Source of the DNA: Pseudo-nitzschia pungens
Taxonomy: Eukaryota > Bacillariophyta > Bacillariophyceae > Bacillariales > Bacillariaceae
Length of the DNA stretch: 64,000 nt
Assembly (NCBI GenBank): GCA_037355855.1
Contig: CM074758.1
Location: forward strand, 5,863,001 to 5,927,000
Direction: 5' to 3'
The stretch's first letter is position 1. Each line of letters opens with the position of its first letter. Shown here piece after piece: positions 32,249 through 41,859 of this stretch. The position numbers were made by a program, and so were the translations under genes. The notes beneath the pieces are model-generated. The model did not search any database. It was not told where the DNA came from and was given only the letters and a program-made list of their open reading frames with translations.

Positions 32249-32560
32249 ACTGGGTGTCACTTTGACCCCGGGTGCCACTTTGACACTGATTCAGTGTGGG
32301 GAGGACCGGGAATTTTTGAAATTTGTCAAAAAACAAAAATCAACCATGTTCCAGATGAACGTATGAACAGACGAGCAGACAAGCATACAATTCGTATGAT
32401 TGTATGTTAGTCTTTTAGTCTGTTGACACCTGTGTTCTCCGTATGTTCGTCTGTTCTTCTATAGGATCGTACAGACGAACAGAAGAACATACCAACGTAC
32501 TGAAAGAAGAACCTACAAACGTACCACGCAAACGTATGAACATACATACATTTGAGTATG
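32249..32560. repeat. Satellite and GAACAGACGA array continued
   Basis: 32249-32300 is GTGTCACTTTGACCCC satellite that was joined to 25509 before insertion. From 32345 comes an array of ATGAACAGACGAGCAGAC-like units with an inverted stretch (GTATGTTCGTCTGTTC) near 32437. Confidence 0.8.
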
Positions 32561-32579
32561 CCCTGTTCACAAACGTCAC

Positions 32580-32706
32580 AGCGTTTAGCACACAGCTCTA
32601 GCACTCAGCTCTAGCACCTTGTAGATAGTTACTGGAGGCTAGCGCATGTAGTCCCAGTACACTTCCCTACACAGGAGCCTTAGCACAGTCCATAGCATCT
32701 TGGATA
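32580..32706 (-). repeat. R repeat, copy 1 (inverted)
   Basis: In reverse complement it reads TATGAAGATATCCAAGATGC, then GTGCTAAGGCTCCTGTGTAG and GAGCTGAGTGCTAGAGCTG, as in the R copies at 33416, 37910 and 58376. It starts with the same TATGAAGATAT that ends the LTRs of the non-coding element. Confidence 0.75.
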
Positions 32707-32730
32707 TCTTCATATTAATGGGGACACTTT

Positions 32731-33415
32731 ACAGGATGCTAGACAGGATGCTAGACAGGATGCTAGTAGACAGGATGCTAGACAGGATGCATCCAAAAAC
32801 TGGTTCGCGACCCCTCTCAAGAATTTATTTGGGGGGGTCGCGATTTATTCCAGGGTCATTTTTGATGTAGCTCCATTAGTAGCCCTCTCGCGATTCTCGA
32901 CCCCTGTCGCGACCGAGTTACTACCTCAACCTCGAGAAAAACAGAAAAAAATCAAACAGGACACAAATTTTTTTTTGTAAGACTCAATTTTTTTTTCAGT
33001 CACTTAATCAAATTAATCAACCCCATTCTAATTTTCTCGTTCCTTTTTCAAAAAAAATATTTTTTTTCTCAAATTAATTCCCCCCTTCCCCCATTTTTTT
33101 TAATCTAACTCATTATTACCGACCCTACCATTATTATATATTACGACACTGTTGCAGAAATTCACTCCCAAAATTTATTTCAAGTAGCAGTGCTACTAGA
33201 CAGGATGCTAGGCCGATTCAGTAGGATTTGTACCAGATCTACATACCCCAGCTTACAGTAGCTCTATATTATTAGAGATACAGGATGCTAAGATAGAGAC
33301 GGAACTTTACAGGATTCTTGATGGAGACACTTGACAGGATGATAGACAGGGTGCTAGGCCCATTCCGTAGGATTTGTACCAGATCGACATACTCCATAAT
33401 TTAGGGCTGTTAAGA
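32731..33415. other. Low-complexity gap with AGGATGCTAGAC repeats
   Basis: Four to five copies of ACAGGATGCTAGAC at 32731-32789, with more near 33195 and 33330. CTGGTTCGCGACCC at 32800 recurs at 33502. Homopolymer-rich A and T runs lie at 32940-33110. No gene is seen. Confidence 0.6.
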
Positions 33416-33487
33416 TATGAAGATATCCAAGATGGATGCTAGTATGGACTGTGCTAAGGCTCCTGTGTAGAGGAGTGTACTGGGGCT
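33416..33487 (+). repeat. R repeat, copy 2 (short)
   Basis: TATGAAGATATCCAAGATGG, then GTGCTAAGGCTCCTGTGTAG and GTGTACTGGGGCTACAG; the first ~70 bp of the R repeat only. Confidence 0.7.
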
Positions 33488-33896
33488 ACAGCGTCCGAAA
33501 ACTGGTTCGCGACCCATCGCGACCAATCGCGACCAGATCGCGACCGTATCGTGACTTGTCTAAAAAAAATTCGACCCGAATTTTTTATTTCACAACCTTT
33601 TTTCTATTATTCTCAACTTTTTTCCATTATTCTCAACCACATTTCTCCCTTTTCTTAACTCCCCCAACGTGGCGACGGCAATGTTCTGTTCTAGACCCTG
33701 ACATTCAGTCCCTCTTCACATTTTCATTCCATTTTACACATTTGACACACTTGACTCAACACAACAAATAATTTTAAATCCAATTTACTTCAATCACACC
33801 CAAGGGTTACGTCGTGCACCTTTTGTTAACTTTTTTTTTCAGTGGTGTCACATCACATACCGGTACCCCAGCTAAGAATCAAAAACACACACCACC

Positions 33897-34709
33897 ATGC
33901 CGAAAGCTTCCTCCGACCCAAGACACTTTGCCAATGAGCCCAGAATACCCAAGACATTCCATTGTCGCAACTGCATTGCCTCCGGAAGAAGAAGAAAATC
34001 AAAATCCTTCAAGGGATACAAACAAGAATCAAGCCACTTTCACACCTACCGATACGTATCTCAAGGCCTCTCCAGGCATCTCTACTCCAACAATGATTGC
34101 CAAAGTTATTATCGTGCAAACAATCTTATGGATTTTATTTCTTCTGCAAAAGCAGAAGTCACCCTCCCTTTGGTCCGACACACACCATCACAGTATGGAC
34201 TGACAATGACACAGAATGGACCACAAATCCCCCCCTCCCTTGCCCCAAATGACAACGCCGCAACCACCTCTATCCATACCTCACTCAATCCTCAAGTGAT
34301 CGCCAATGTATTCATCCCACCCATGGACAGACAGGCAATCGAATCGCATATGGCTGAAAACGAGGAACAAATGAATGCAATCGATTCCGATGTTGATGCC
34401 TCTGACAATTTTGATGCCAGTTCCGACACCAAAATATCTGATTCCGAAATCATGAAAAGCACCACCATTTCCATAAACGAAAGAGAGGAAACATTCCGGA
34501 ATCGCACTCTGTTCCCACCCCGCCCAGAACTTATTGCCGAAATCAACCTCCTCAACATTATATCACAGCACAAGCTACCTCTTTCCACTTATCAAACCAT
34601 TTTCAACTGGGCAAAAGACAGCAACAATCTTCCCGGTTTTGATTTCAAGGTTACACCAACAAGAAAACATGATGCCATTTTTCAAGAATTAAAAAAAATC
34701 TTGGCATAG
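33897..34709 (+). CDS. Plavaka-like transposase, N-terminal part
   Basis: 270 residues from an ATG in a good context (ACCACCATGC). FHCRNCIASG...GLSRHLYSNNDC near residues 42-68 looks like a single zinc finger of the kind found at the N-terminus of Plavaka transposases. The segment LLNIISQHKLPLSTYQTIFN near residues 216-235 is followed by WAKD, the conserved helix before the catalytic domain. The frame ends EL-KK-ILA-stop right after a run of eight A (34691-34698). The -1 frame continues without a break into the catalytic half, so this is either the upstream product of a frameshifting gene or one half of a gene split by a single-base indel. An acidic, serine-rich linker fills residues 140-200. 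Confidence 0.75.
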   Translation: MPKASSDPRHFANEPRIPKTFHCRNCIASGRRRKSKSFKGYKQESSHFHTYRYVSQGLSRHLYSNNDCQSYYRANNLMDFISSAKAEVTLPLVRHTPSQYGLTMTQNGPQIPPSLAPNDNAATTSIHTSLNPQVIANVFIPPMDRQAIESHMAENEEQMNAIDSDVDASDNFDASSDTKISDSEIMKSTTISINEREETFRNRTLFPPRPELIAEINLLNIISQHKLPLSTYQTIFNWAKDSNNLPGFDFKVTPTRKHDAIFQELKKILA

Positions 34710-37087
34710 CGTCGGAACCAAAATTTGAGCCCAAAATTGTGAATTGGCTTCCCGACAACAAACCTGCTCAAATATATGTCCGTCCTTTTTTGGATGCTTT
34801 GTATTCCCTTCTGTCGAACCCAGATTTAATGTTGGAAGAAAATTTGTCATTCCCCAACAGCAACACCCCCTTGTCACCAGAGCATTTCCCGGTTCGAACT
34901 GATTCCTGTCCCATCACCGAGTTGCACCACGGATCATGGTGGTCGGATTCCTGGAGATCCCTCTGCATAGAAGAAAATTCTGAAATCCTTGTTCCCATCA
35001 TTTTTTACATGGATGGAATTAGCTTGGATGCGCACGGAAGACTATCACTGACTCCACTCAACATGACCCTAGGCATATTCAACATCGAAACAAGGAAAAG
35101 GCCCGAAGCATGGACAACAATCTATTTTCATCCCGACTCAGATTTGGAGAGCATCCACCATTCAAGAAAACCATCTCCAAAAGAATCAATCCAAAACCTC
35201 CATAATGCCCTAGAAGTGGCGCTCCGATCTTTCAAAGAAGCATGCGAGTCCACCCATGAAGGCATCCAATGGGATTTTCTCCCTTATGCCGGCCAATTGT
35301 GGCAAGTCAAAATGAAATTTGCAATAGCCTATGTCATCGGTGACACAGAACTGCATGATAAATTATGTGGCAAATATGGATCACGGTCGCAGGGTGTACA
35401 AAAGCTCTGCCGACACTGTAACTGTTCCACCAAGGACATAAACAGACCATCAGCACAACAAACAGCCTCTCTTTGGGTCCCATCAGATTTTCATACATTT
35501 CCAGACTCAGATTACACTACCACCAAGGAATATTTCAACAATATTTCTCACCACCAAATCAGAAATGCATTCCACAGTCTCAACTTTGGTACCAATGTAA
35601 ACAACATCCACCTAGCCACTCCCGGTGAATGCCTCCACATGCACCAGCTGGGGTGTGCCAAACGAGAGGTAGAATCCCTGGAGCAGCTGATGAAGGGTTC
35701 AAAACAATGCCCGTATGCAGATCATTTAATGACCGGTGTTTCCACAGTAAATACAATCGGGCATATATCTCAAAAATATGGAGCCCTTCTCTCAAGGCAG
35801 TCGGATCGTGACTTTCCCAGAACTAAATTCAGCTCCAATCTTCTGTCTGTCACTAAAAAAGAGGGCCACGATTACAGTGGTATGCTGATTTCGATTCTAC
35901 TGACATTGGTTTCCGAATCCGGCGTTGGCGTTTTGAGGGACACCTCATTTGTGACGAAGCACATTGATGTCATCGAACAAATCATCTCTATGGAAGAATT
36001 TCTCAAACACGGCCGGCCAACCACAAAGTGCATCAAAAATCTTCCCAAAACCATCATTCACTTCCTCAACTCTATCAATGGCACCTGCCTTCGGAAGGGA
36101 ATGGGAACAAAACTGATCAAAAATCACCTCTACTTTCACATTCCGAAGTACATCAGTCTGTGGGGTCCAACATTAGGTTTCGATTCTGCATATAGTGAAA
36201 GTCACCACAAGACAGAAATAAAAGCACCGTCCAAAAATACTCAACAAAATGCCGCAACCTTAGTCCATCAGACAACCCGTCGGAAAGAAGAAGCATCTCT
36301 CCTTCGACTCACAACCTCTCATTACAAGTTGAAGAAAGTGGGTGGTGATCCTAAAGTCATATCCCGCAGGCCATCCCAGTATGGTGCCCGTTTCACCATT
36401 TTTCTGGATGGAACCAAAAGTTCAATGCGATGGATCAGACAACGGAACTACAACAAACCATTTCATTCAACAATTGTACTAGATTTTGTTTGCAACTCTG
36501 TCCTTCCTTTGCTCAACGACACATCCAGCATATCGGGGTTCACCGAACACAACAGATGGGATTCTGTGAATCGTGTCAACTACCTGTTCCGATGTCACCC
36601 CTCATACAGGTCTGATTCAGGCCAAGTTAACAGTGTATGGTTTGACTGGGCAATGTTTGCAGTCGATGATAACACTGAAATCCCCTGTCAAATGCTGTGT
36701 TTTCTGCATGTGAAAGATTTGAAACAACCCACATCGGCTGTGAATGGCTACGACGTTGATTCAGATGGCATCTACGCGGTTGTCAGAAAGTTTGAAGAGG
36801 ATCCAAGGTCTACATCATCTCACTTTGTAAAAAGTGGCTATCTCGACAATACTCTATATTTATTCAACACTGACACTATTCTTTTGGAACTGGCAGTTGT
36901 TCCTGAACTGGACGAGAATGCGGAACCAGTAAACAATGGTCGGTGGTTGGTTGTTCACAATCGGTTGCAATGGCTCGAATTCTTCGAAAAGAGGAATAAT
37001 TCTATGACATATACTACCTACGAGAGCCTCTACTCCGCTTGTCCTGTACAACGAGAGGAATCAGACAACACCGGCATCGCTGAATGA
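34697..37087 (+). CDS. Plavaka-like transposase, catalytic part
   Basis: The frame is open from 34697 (-1 relative to the N-terminal frame) for about 796 codons. Internal GTG/ATG codons occur, but the first ATG lies well inside the domain, so independent initiation is unlikely. Signatures are PIIFYMDGISLDAHGRLSLT with the first catalytic Asp, then MTLGIFN and AWTTIYFHPD (residues ~90-140), a cysteine cluster LCRHCNCST, and MHQLGCAKREVESLEQLM. This matches the Tnp2/Plavaka branch of the CACTA superfamily. No other stop interrupts it. The C-terminal ~250 residues (MRWIRQRNYN onward) resemble the accessory region of these proteins. Confidence 0.75.
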   Translation, partial: NLGIASEPKFEPKIVNWLPDNKPAQIYVRPFLDALYSLLSNPDLMLEENLSFPNSNTPLSPEHFPVRTDSCPITELHHGSWWSDSWRSLCIEENSEILVPIIFYMDGISLDAHGRLSLTPLNMTLGIFNIETRKRPEAWTTIYFHPDSDLESIHHSRKPSPKESIQNLHNALEVALRSFKEACESTHEGIQWDFLPYAGQLWQVKMKFAIAYVIGDTELHDKLCGKYGSRSQGVQKLCRHCNCSTKDINRPSAQQTASLWVPSDFHTFPDSDYTTTKEYFNNISHHQIRNAFHSLNFGTNVNNIHLATPGECLHMHQLGCAKREVESLEQLMKGSKQCPYADHLMTGVSTVNTIGHISQKYGALLSRQSDRDFPRTKFSSNLLSVTKKEGHDYSGMLISILLTLVSESGVGVLRDTSFVTKHIDVIEQIISMEEFLKHGRPTTKCIKNLPKTIIHFLNSINGTCLRKGMGTKLIKNHLYFHIPKYISLWGPTLGFDSAYSESHHKTEIKAPSKNTQQNAATLVHQTTRRKEEASLLRLTTSHYKLKKVGGDPKVISRRPSQYGARFTIFLDGTKSSMRWIRQRNYNKPFHSTIVLDFVCNSVLPLLNDTSSISGFTEHNRWDSVNRVNYLFRCHPSYRSDSGQVNSVWFDWAMFAVDDNTEIPCQMLCFLHVKDLKQPTSAVNGYDVDSDGIYAVVRKFEEDPRSTSSHFVKSGYLDNTLYLFNTDTILLELAVVPELDENAEPVNNGRWLVVHNRLQWLEFFEKRNNSMTYTTYESLYSACPVQREESDNTGIAE

Positions 37088-37184
37088 ACCATTCTACACT
37101 AGGCAGGTAACTAAACAATAAAAAATCTTTGTATCATTTGCTGTGTTGCGAATCAATCCATCGCATATTCCGATCACTATCACT

Positions 37185-37815
37185 CTTCGATGCGTCGCTT
37201 CGTTTCGGAAGAACCGAGCAACCGAACGATCCTTCGCTCTTTTCTGGAACAACCGAAAATCAATTGATCCCTCGCTCCATTTCATAACATCCGAAAATCG
37301 ATCGATCCGTCGCTCCATTTCATAACATCCGAAAATCGATCGATCCGTCGTTCCATTTCATAACATCCGAAAATCGATCGATCCGTCGCTCCATTTCATA
37401 ACATCCGAAAATCAATCGATCCGTCGCTCCTTTTCGGAACAACCAAAAATCGATCCGTCGCTCCTTTCTGGAACAACCGAAAATCAATCGACCCGTCGCT
37501 CCATTTCATAACATCCAAAAATCAATCGATCAATCAATCCGTCGCTCCTTTCTGGAACAACCGAAAATCAATCGATCCGTTGATCGATCCGTCGCTCCTT
37601 TTCGGAACAACCGAAAATCAATCGATCGATCGATCCGTCGAAACTCGATCGATCTGTCGCTCCTTTCTGGAACAACCAAACAACCGACAATCGAAAATCG
37701 ATCGATCCGTCGCTCCTTTCTGGAACATCGATCGATCCGTCGCTCCTTTCAAGAACATCGATCGATCTGTCGCTTCTTTCTGGAACAACCCAAAATCGAT
37801 CGATCCTTCGATCTT
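37185..37815. repeat. Tandem array of ~38 bp units (array 1)
   Basis: About 15-17 units of the pattern CGATCGATCCGTCGCTCC, TTTCTGGAAC or ATTTCATAAC, then AACCGAAAAT. Unit length varies. The core GATCCGTCGCTCCT...ACAACCGAAAATCG is shared with array 2 at 40780-41425 in the same orientation. Confidence 0.88.
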
Positions 37816-37909
37816 CTATTTGAATCAGTCGTTCCGCCAAAACTCTGAAACCTCCTCTTCCTCCGTGTCTGATTCTGAAGGTACCAAAATATACAAGTCC
37901 TCATCCGTA

Positions 37910-38720
37910 TGAAGATATTCAAGGTGCTGGTGCTATGATCTGTGCTAGCAAGGCTCCTGTGTAGGAGAGTGTACTGAGGCTACAGGCAGCAGCCTCCAGT
38001 AACTGACTAACAGGTGCTGAGCTGAGTGCTAGGGCTGTGTGCTAATTGGTAGCATACAGACTTAGCAACAGGCTTAGCAACAGGCTTAGCAACAGGCTTA
38101 GCAACAGGCTTAGCAGCAGGCTTAGCAGCAGGCTTAGCAACAGGCTTAGCAACAGGCTTAGCAACAGACCTATCCTGTTTAGTATGGATGCTAGCAGAGT
38201 TTACTAAGGTCACTGCGTACGATTTGTACCAATCGTACGTACCCCGAGTAAAGCACCTTTTACGGTGTAGCTAGATGCTACAGGGTTAGGGTTGCTAAGA
38301 CTACGAGATACTGAAAGATGCTAACCTACCATGATACCAATGCTAAGATACTATGCTACCGCCGGGGCCGGGTCATTGGTGTACAATATGTACCATGACC
38401 GGACACCTGGCCCAAACAGTTATTAAGCGAGCTAACGCAAGCGCACGCGAGCTAGCGCAAGCGCAAGCGAGCTAACGCTCGCTAAATATACAGCGCAGCG
38501 CTGTCACGCTGAATTAGTGAGCTGAGCAAACGCTCAGCTCCCTCCACTATTCTTTTATCTCTTTAAAATAAGACACCTATCAAGCCCTCCCTTTTCGATG
38601 ATTCCGATGCACCTCTAGGAGAGTACCTTGTAGTGTTTGAATGTATGCAATAGACTATACAGTACACACTGTAGTCTCACGATTTGCTGGGACTGCGTCC
38701 TATCCTGTTGTTATTGTTAT
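37910..38720 (+). repeat. R repeat, copy 3 (long)
   Basis: About 800 bp matching 58376-59215 in direct orientation. It includes nine copies of AACAGGCTTAGC (38064-38168), a GTACGATT-TGTACC-AATCGTAC hairpin near 38217, and a GAGCTAACGC-rich stretch. Its reverse complement shares blocks with the LTRs of the non-coding element (ATTGTACACCAATGACC; CCCCGGCGGTA). It is therefore probably an LTR of a related element in the opposite direction. Confidence 0.75.
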
Positions 38721-39534
38721 CACCTATTATTTGCTGACGAGCGAATATCTTTACATCCGAATCCGAATTAGAGAATTCAGCATCAGCATCCTCACCTGCA
38801 TTAGCATCATCATCATTCTCAGCATCTGCATCCTCGTCATCATCTGAAGGAGGAGCGTTGCCTCCAGCATTAGCATTGGCTGCAGCGATTGCAGCAGTTG
38901 CTTGGTCCAAAGCATCCTGTGCATTGGCTGTCTCTTCCTGAGCTGCCAAGACCGCAGCTTGAGTTAATATTGCCTCGTCCCGTGCCTCATTCCTCTCTTC
39001 CTGAGTGGCATTTGGATTTGCGTCCACTGCCATCCAACGCTCAAACGCTGCTTGCCACTCTGCTTGTCTCTGAGCCTCCACTGCGGCTGCCTGTTCATGA
39101 TTCACTTCTGCGGCTCGTCTCTGTCTTCTTTCTCTACCCCAGTCCAACAAGCAGAACACAAATGTTTCGGGACCGCGACCCCCCCTTCCCATGCCATATT
39201 TGGTGTAAGAATTGGTGTGCTTAGTTGCAAAACCGATCTTGTTCTCTATACTGTAAACAGTCTCGCCATCCTGTTTACCAAATGAGTCATAATGAATGCC
39301 GACTGGATGCTGGACAAGGGTCGTGGAATTGAGGGAAGAAAACTGATACAAAATGTCACCGATCTCCTGCATTCTGGCCATTGCTATAGCTTTCCTGTGG
39401 TTTCTCAACTCCCGATCCACTGCAAGTGGCACCACATTCAGACCATTGACCATGTTGCTTAATTGTCTCAGCAGCAAGGCACTCACTATCTTCGACTCAG
39501 TGAATGGTTGAAAGAATTTATAATCAGAAAACAT
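38677..39534 (-). CDS. Unknown protein, downstream part of a two-frame unit
   Basis: 285 residues from an ATG that overlaps the end of the upstream frame by 11 nt (ATGTTTTCTGA). The start MFSDYKFFQPFTESKIVS continues naturally from the upstream protein, so the two may be one product joined by a +1 shift at TTTT. Residues 60-150 include HYDSFGKQDGETVYSIENK and YGMGRGGRGPETFVFCLL. They are followed by a long Ala/Glu coiled coil (RRAAEVNHEQAAAVEAQRQA) and an acidic Asp/Asn tail. The last ~15 codons run into the R repeat. I do not recognise the family. Confidence 0.55.
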   Translation of the reverse strand: MFSDYKFFQPFTESKIVSALLLRQLSNMVNGLNVVPLAVDRELRNHRKAIAMARMQEIGDILYQFSSLNSTTLVQHPVGIHYDSFGKQDGETVYSIENKIGFATKHTNSYTKYGMGRGGRGPETFVFCLLDWGRERRQRRAAEVNHEQAAAVEAQRQAEWQAAFERWMAVDANPNATQEERNEARDEAILTQAAVLAAQEETANAQDALDQATAAIAAANANAGGNAPPSDDDEDADAENDDDANAGEDADAEFSNSDSDVKIFARQQIIGDNNNNRIGRSPSKS

Positions 39535-40765
39535 ATCCTCTGTGATAGGCCCAATCTGCCCCCCAAACTGGGGGTTGAACAGCCTTCCCTTGCCTGTTTA
39601 TGTAAAAAACATGAATTGTTTGCCGGTCCGGAACAACAAATGCCCCCCGTCCGGACCTTGGTGTCACAATTGGGTTGTCGAGCATCTGGAAGAGTGCTCT
39701 AGTTGGTCCTCTGTAGACACCACTGCTGCCACCACTTCTCATCTGTTCTATGTTGTTATTTGCAGTCATGGACTCAACTTTCTTAAACAACAAGTGAATC
39801 TCTTTCTGGCTCATCTGTATTCTATCGCGACCGTGATAGAATCTTGCTAACAACAGGTTGCACTTCTGCCCGTTTCGTTCCTTTTCAGGATGGAATGATC
39901 CAACAATAAGTGTCACATGGCATTTCTTCAACCTGTCACGACACGAGAACACTCTTGATTGTTTGATTCTTTCCATTGAGTACTCGGACGTTTCCTTTAT
40001 CTTGCTCTTGCACATCATTCCGTGAATTATGATCAGTTGCACGATGTAAGTTCTTGTTCTGCTGGGATCCACTATATCAGAGCACTCAATTTTCTCAACT
40101 CGTGTTTTAACCGTGTCGCTGGATTCAAGCTTCTTTGCTGTTATTCCTGATTCTGCTATCTGACGTGCAAGCTCATATCCCACCACAAAGTGTTTCACTC
40201 CTGGCAGTTCAGGTTCCTTGCCCAATCCATGGCAGTCAACAATGTTTTCTGAATTGAAAGGAGTGTCAATCAGCAAGTCATACTCTGGTAGGACAAGGTA
40301 CCCATCATACTTTAATCGAACCGCGCGACTCGCAACATGAACAAAGTGCCGATGGGACCTCACCACTTGCTCCTTTTGGGCATAGTAGATACATCCATGA
40401 CAAGTGGATACTACCCCCATATTGTTTTGTAGCGATTGTTTCATCTGCTGTATCACCGAGGGCAGTGTAGTCTTCTCCTTGTCCATTCGGTTGAACAGTA
40501 GTTGCAGACATCTTCTGCAAGCAAAATTGCCACAGGACGTGCATGTTATGCCGTCGTCCGTCATCGGACAGCTTGTGGTTCCTTTTGCAGTTCGTTTTCG
40601 TTTCTGTGTCAGTGTTGTGACCGAACCCAGAACACATTGGCTCGGTTTGCACAAGGTGCTCTCGCTCAAGATTTTCTGTTGGATCCTTCTGTTGCATCTA
40701 CCACCCCTTATTTCTGCGTTGGTCGCCTCCGTGTCACCAATCTTTCGCCTGCTGGAACGTGTCAT
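39524..40765 (-). CDS. Unknown cysteine-cluster protein, upstream part of a two-frame unit
   Basis: 413 residues if started at the first ATG (40765, MTRSSRRKIGD). The frame extends 32 codons further only through the tandem repeat. A cysteine cluster CTSCGNFACRRCLQLLF lies near residues 80-100, and STCHGC near 125; both could bind zinc. Later parts, VVGYELARQIAESGI, RTYIVQLIIIHGMMCKS and VTLIVGSFHPEKERN, look like a folded alpha/beta domain. No nuclease or transposase motif is evident. It probably belongs to a mobile element, because it lies between two related tandem arrays and next to R repeats, but that is inference. Confidence 0.6.
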   Translation of the reverse strand: MTRSSRRKIGDTEATNAEIRGGRCNRRIQQKILSESTLCKPSQCVLGSVTTLTQKRKRTAKGTTSCPMTDDGITCTSCGNFACRRCLQLLFNRMDKEKTTLPSVIQQMKQSLQNNMGVVSTCHGCIYYAQKEQVVRSHRHFVHVASRAVRLKYDGYLVLPEYDLLIDTPFNSENIVDCHGLGKEPELPGVKHFVVGYELARQIAESGITAKKLESSDTVKTRVEKIECSDIVDPSRTRTYIVQLIIIHGMMCKSKIKETSEYSMERIKQSRVFSCRDRLKKCHVTLIVGSFHPEKERNGQKCNLLLARFYHGRDRIQMSQKEIHLLFKKVESMTANNNIEQMRSGGSSGVYRGPTRALFQMLDNPIVTPRSGRGAFVVPDRQTIHVFYINRQGKAVQPPVWGADWAYHRGYVF

Positions 40766-40779
40766 TGTGGTGATCCTTT

Positions 40780-41425
40780 CTGCAACAACCTTGGTTTCGT
40801 TCGATCCGTCGCTCCTATTCTCAATGTATTTCGTCCGGGCCGTCGCTCCTGTTCTCAACAACCGAAAATCGTAGGCGTCGCTCCTGTATTCAACAACTGA
40901 AAATTGTAAGGGTATTCGCTCCTTTCTGCAACAACCCGTATTGCGTTCGAGCCGTCGCTCCTGTACTCAAAAACCGAAAATGGTAGGGGTATTTGGTATT
41001 TCTCCTGATCCATCGCTCCTGTACTCCACAACCGAAAATGGTAGGGGTATTCGCTCCTTTCTGCAACGCTCCTGTACTCGACAACCGAAAATCGTAGGGG
41101 TATTTCGTTGGATCCGTCGCTCCTGTACTCCACAACCGAAAATGGTAGGGGTATTCGCTCCTTTCTGCAACAACCTACCGAAAATCATAGGAGTATTTCG
41201 TTCGATCCGTCGCTCCTGTACTCGACGTTCGATCCGTTGCTCCTGTACTCGACAACCGAAAATCGTAGGGGTATTTCGTTGGATCCGTCGCTCCTGTACT
41301 CGACGTTCGATCCGTCGCTCCTGTACTCGACAACCAAAAATCGTAGGGGTATTTCGTTGGATCCGTCGCTCCTGTACTCAACAACCGAAAATCGTAGGGG
41401 TATTTCGTTGGATCCGTCGCGGGAC
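40780..41425. repeat. Tandem array of ~53 bp units (array 2)
   Basis: About 12 units of the pattern GATCCGTCGCTCCTGTACTC, GACAACCGAAAATCGTAGG, GGTATTTCGTTG, with shorter variants containing CGCTCCTTTCTGCAACAACC. All open frames here are repeat artefacts. Confidence 0.88.
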
Positions 41426-41859
41426 CCACTGCAGTCGGACCGAAAGAAAAGAAGGACCGAAAGAACCTGCAGAGTCCAAAAACTGGGAACCGGGAATCGA
41501 ACTGATTGCCCTGTTGCCTGGAGAGATGTGACCGTTGCAACCAAAGCCGAGTGAGCACGCTTAAAAATCAAAGATGCCAAGGGGCAAACCAAACAGACCG
41601 CTGTGAACCAACCAAATAGTAGTTTGAGCGATTTGAGAAGCGAGCGCTCCAGAAAGAAATATTGCCAACGCAAACGGTTCCACACAACAAAATCGTCCGA
41701 AGTATATATTCGAACGTCTTTCACCTGGACGAGCCGACGAGTTCAGTGATTGCCATTCTTTTGATTAGGACCTACCACCTGTTTCCGATTGAAAGAACTG
41801 AAGAATTGCCAAGCAATTAGAAGAAATTCATCCAAAAATTCATCCAAAGCCTAAACAAA
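41426..41859 (+). other. Leader upstream of CoDi gag
   Basis: Non-coding DNA between array 2 and the gag ATG; probably the 5' UTR of the truncated CoDi copy. No LTR was recognised. Confidence 0.5.

Larger units (their letters stand above)
33488..37095 (+). mobile_element. Plavaka/CACTA-like DNA transposon remnant
   Basis: It contains the split transposase at 33897-37087. The left side starts with CGCGACC repeats (33502-33550). An opposite copy of these on the right was not found, so the bounds are approximate. R repeats in inverted orientation (32580 and 37910) enclose the whole unit. Confidence 0.55.

Noticed and set aside
38007..38213. (KPVA)n protein from the AACAGGCTTAGC array
   Set aside because: A pure repeat translation; the same array in R copy 4 is shorter and not in frame with anything.
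40941..41724. Long frames (127-196 codons) across array 2
   Set aside because: Unit length and base use keep several frames open at once on both strands; no protein features.
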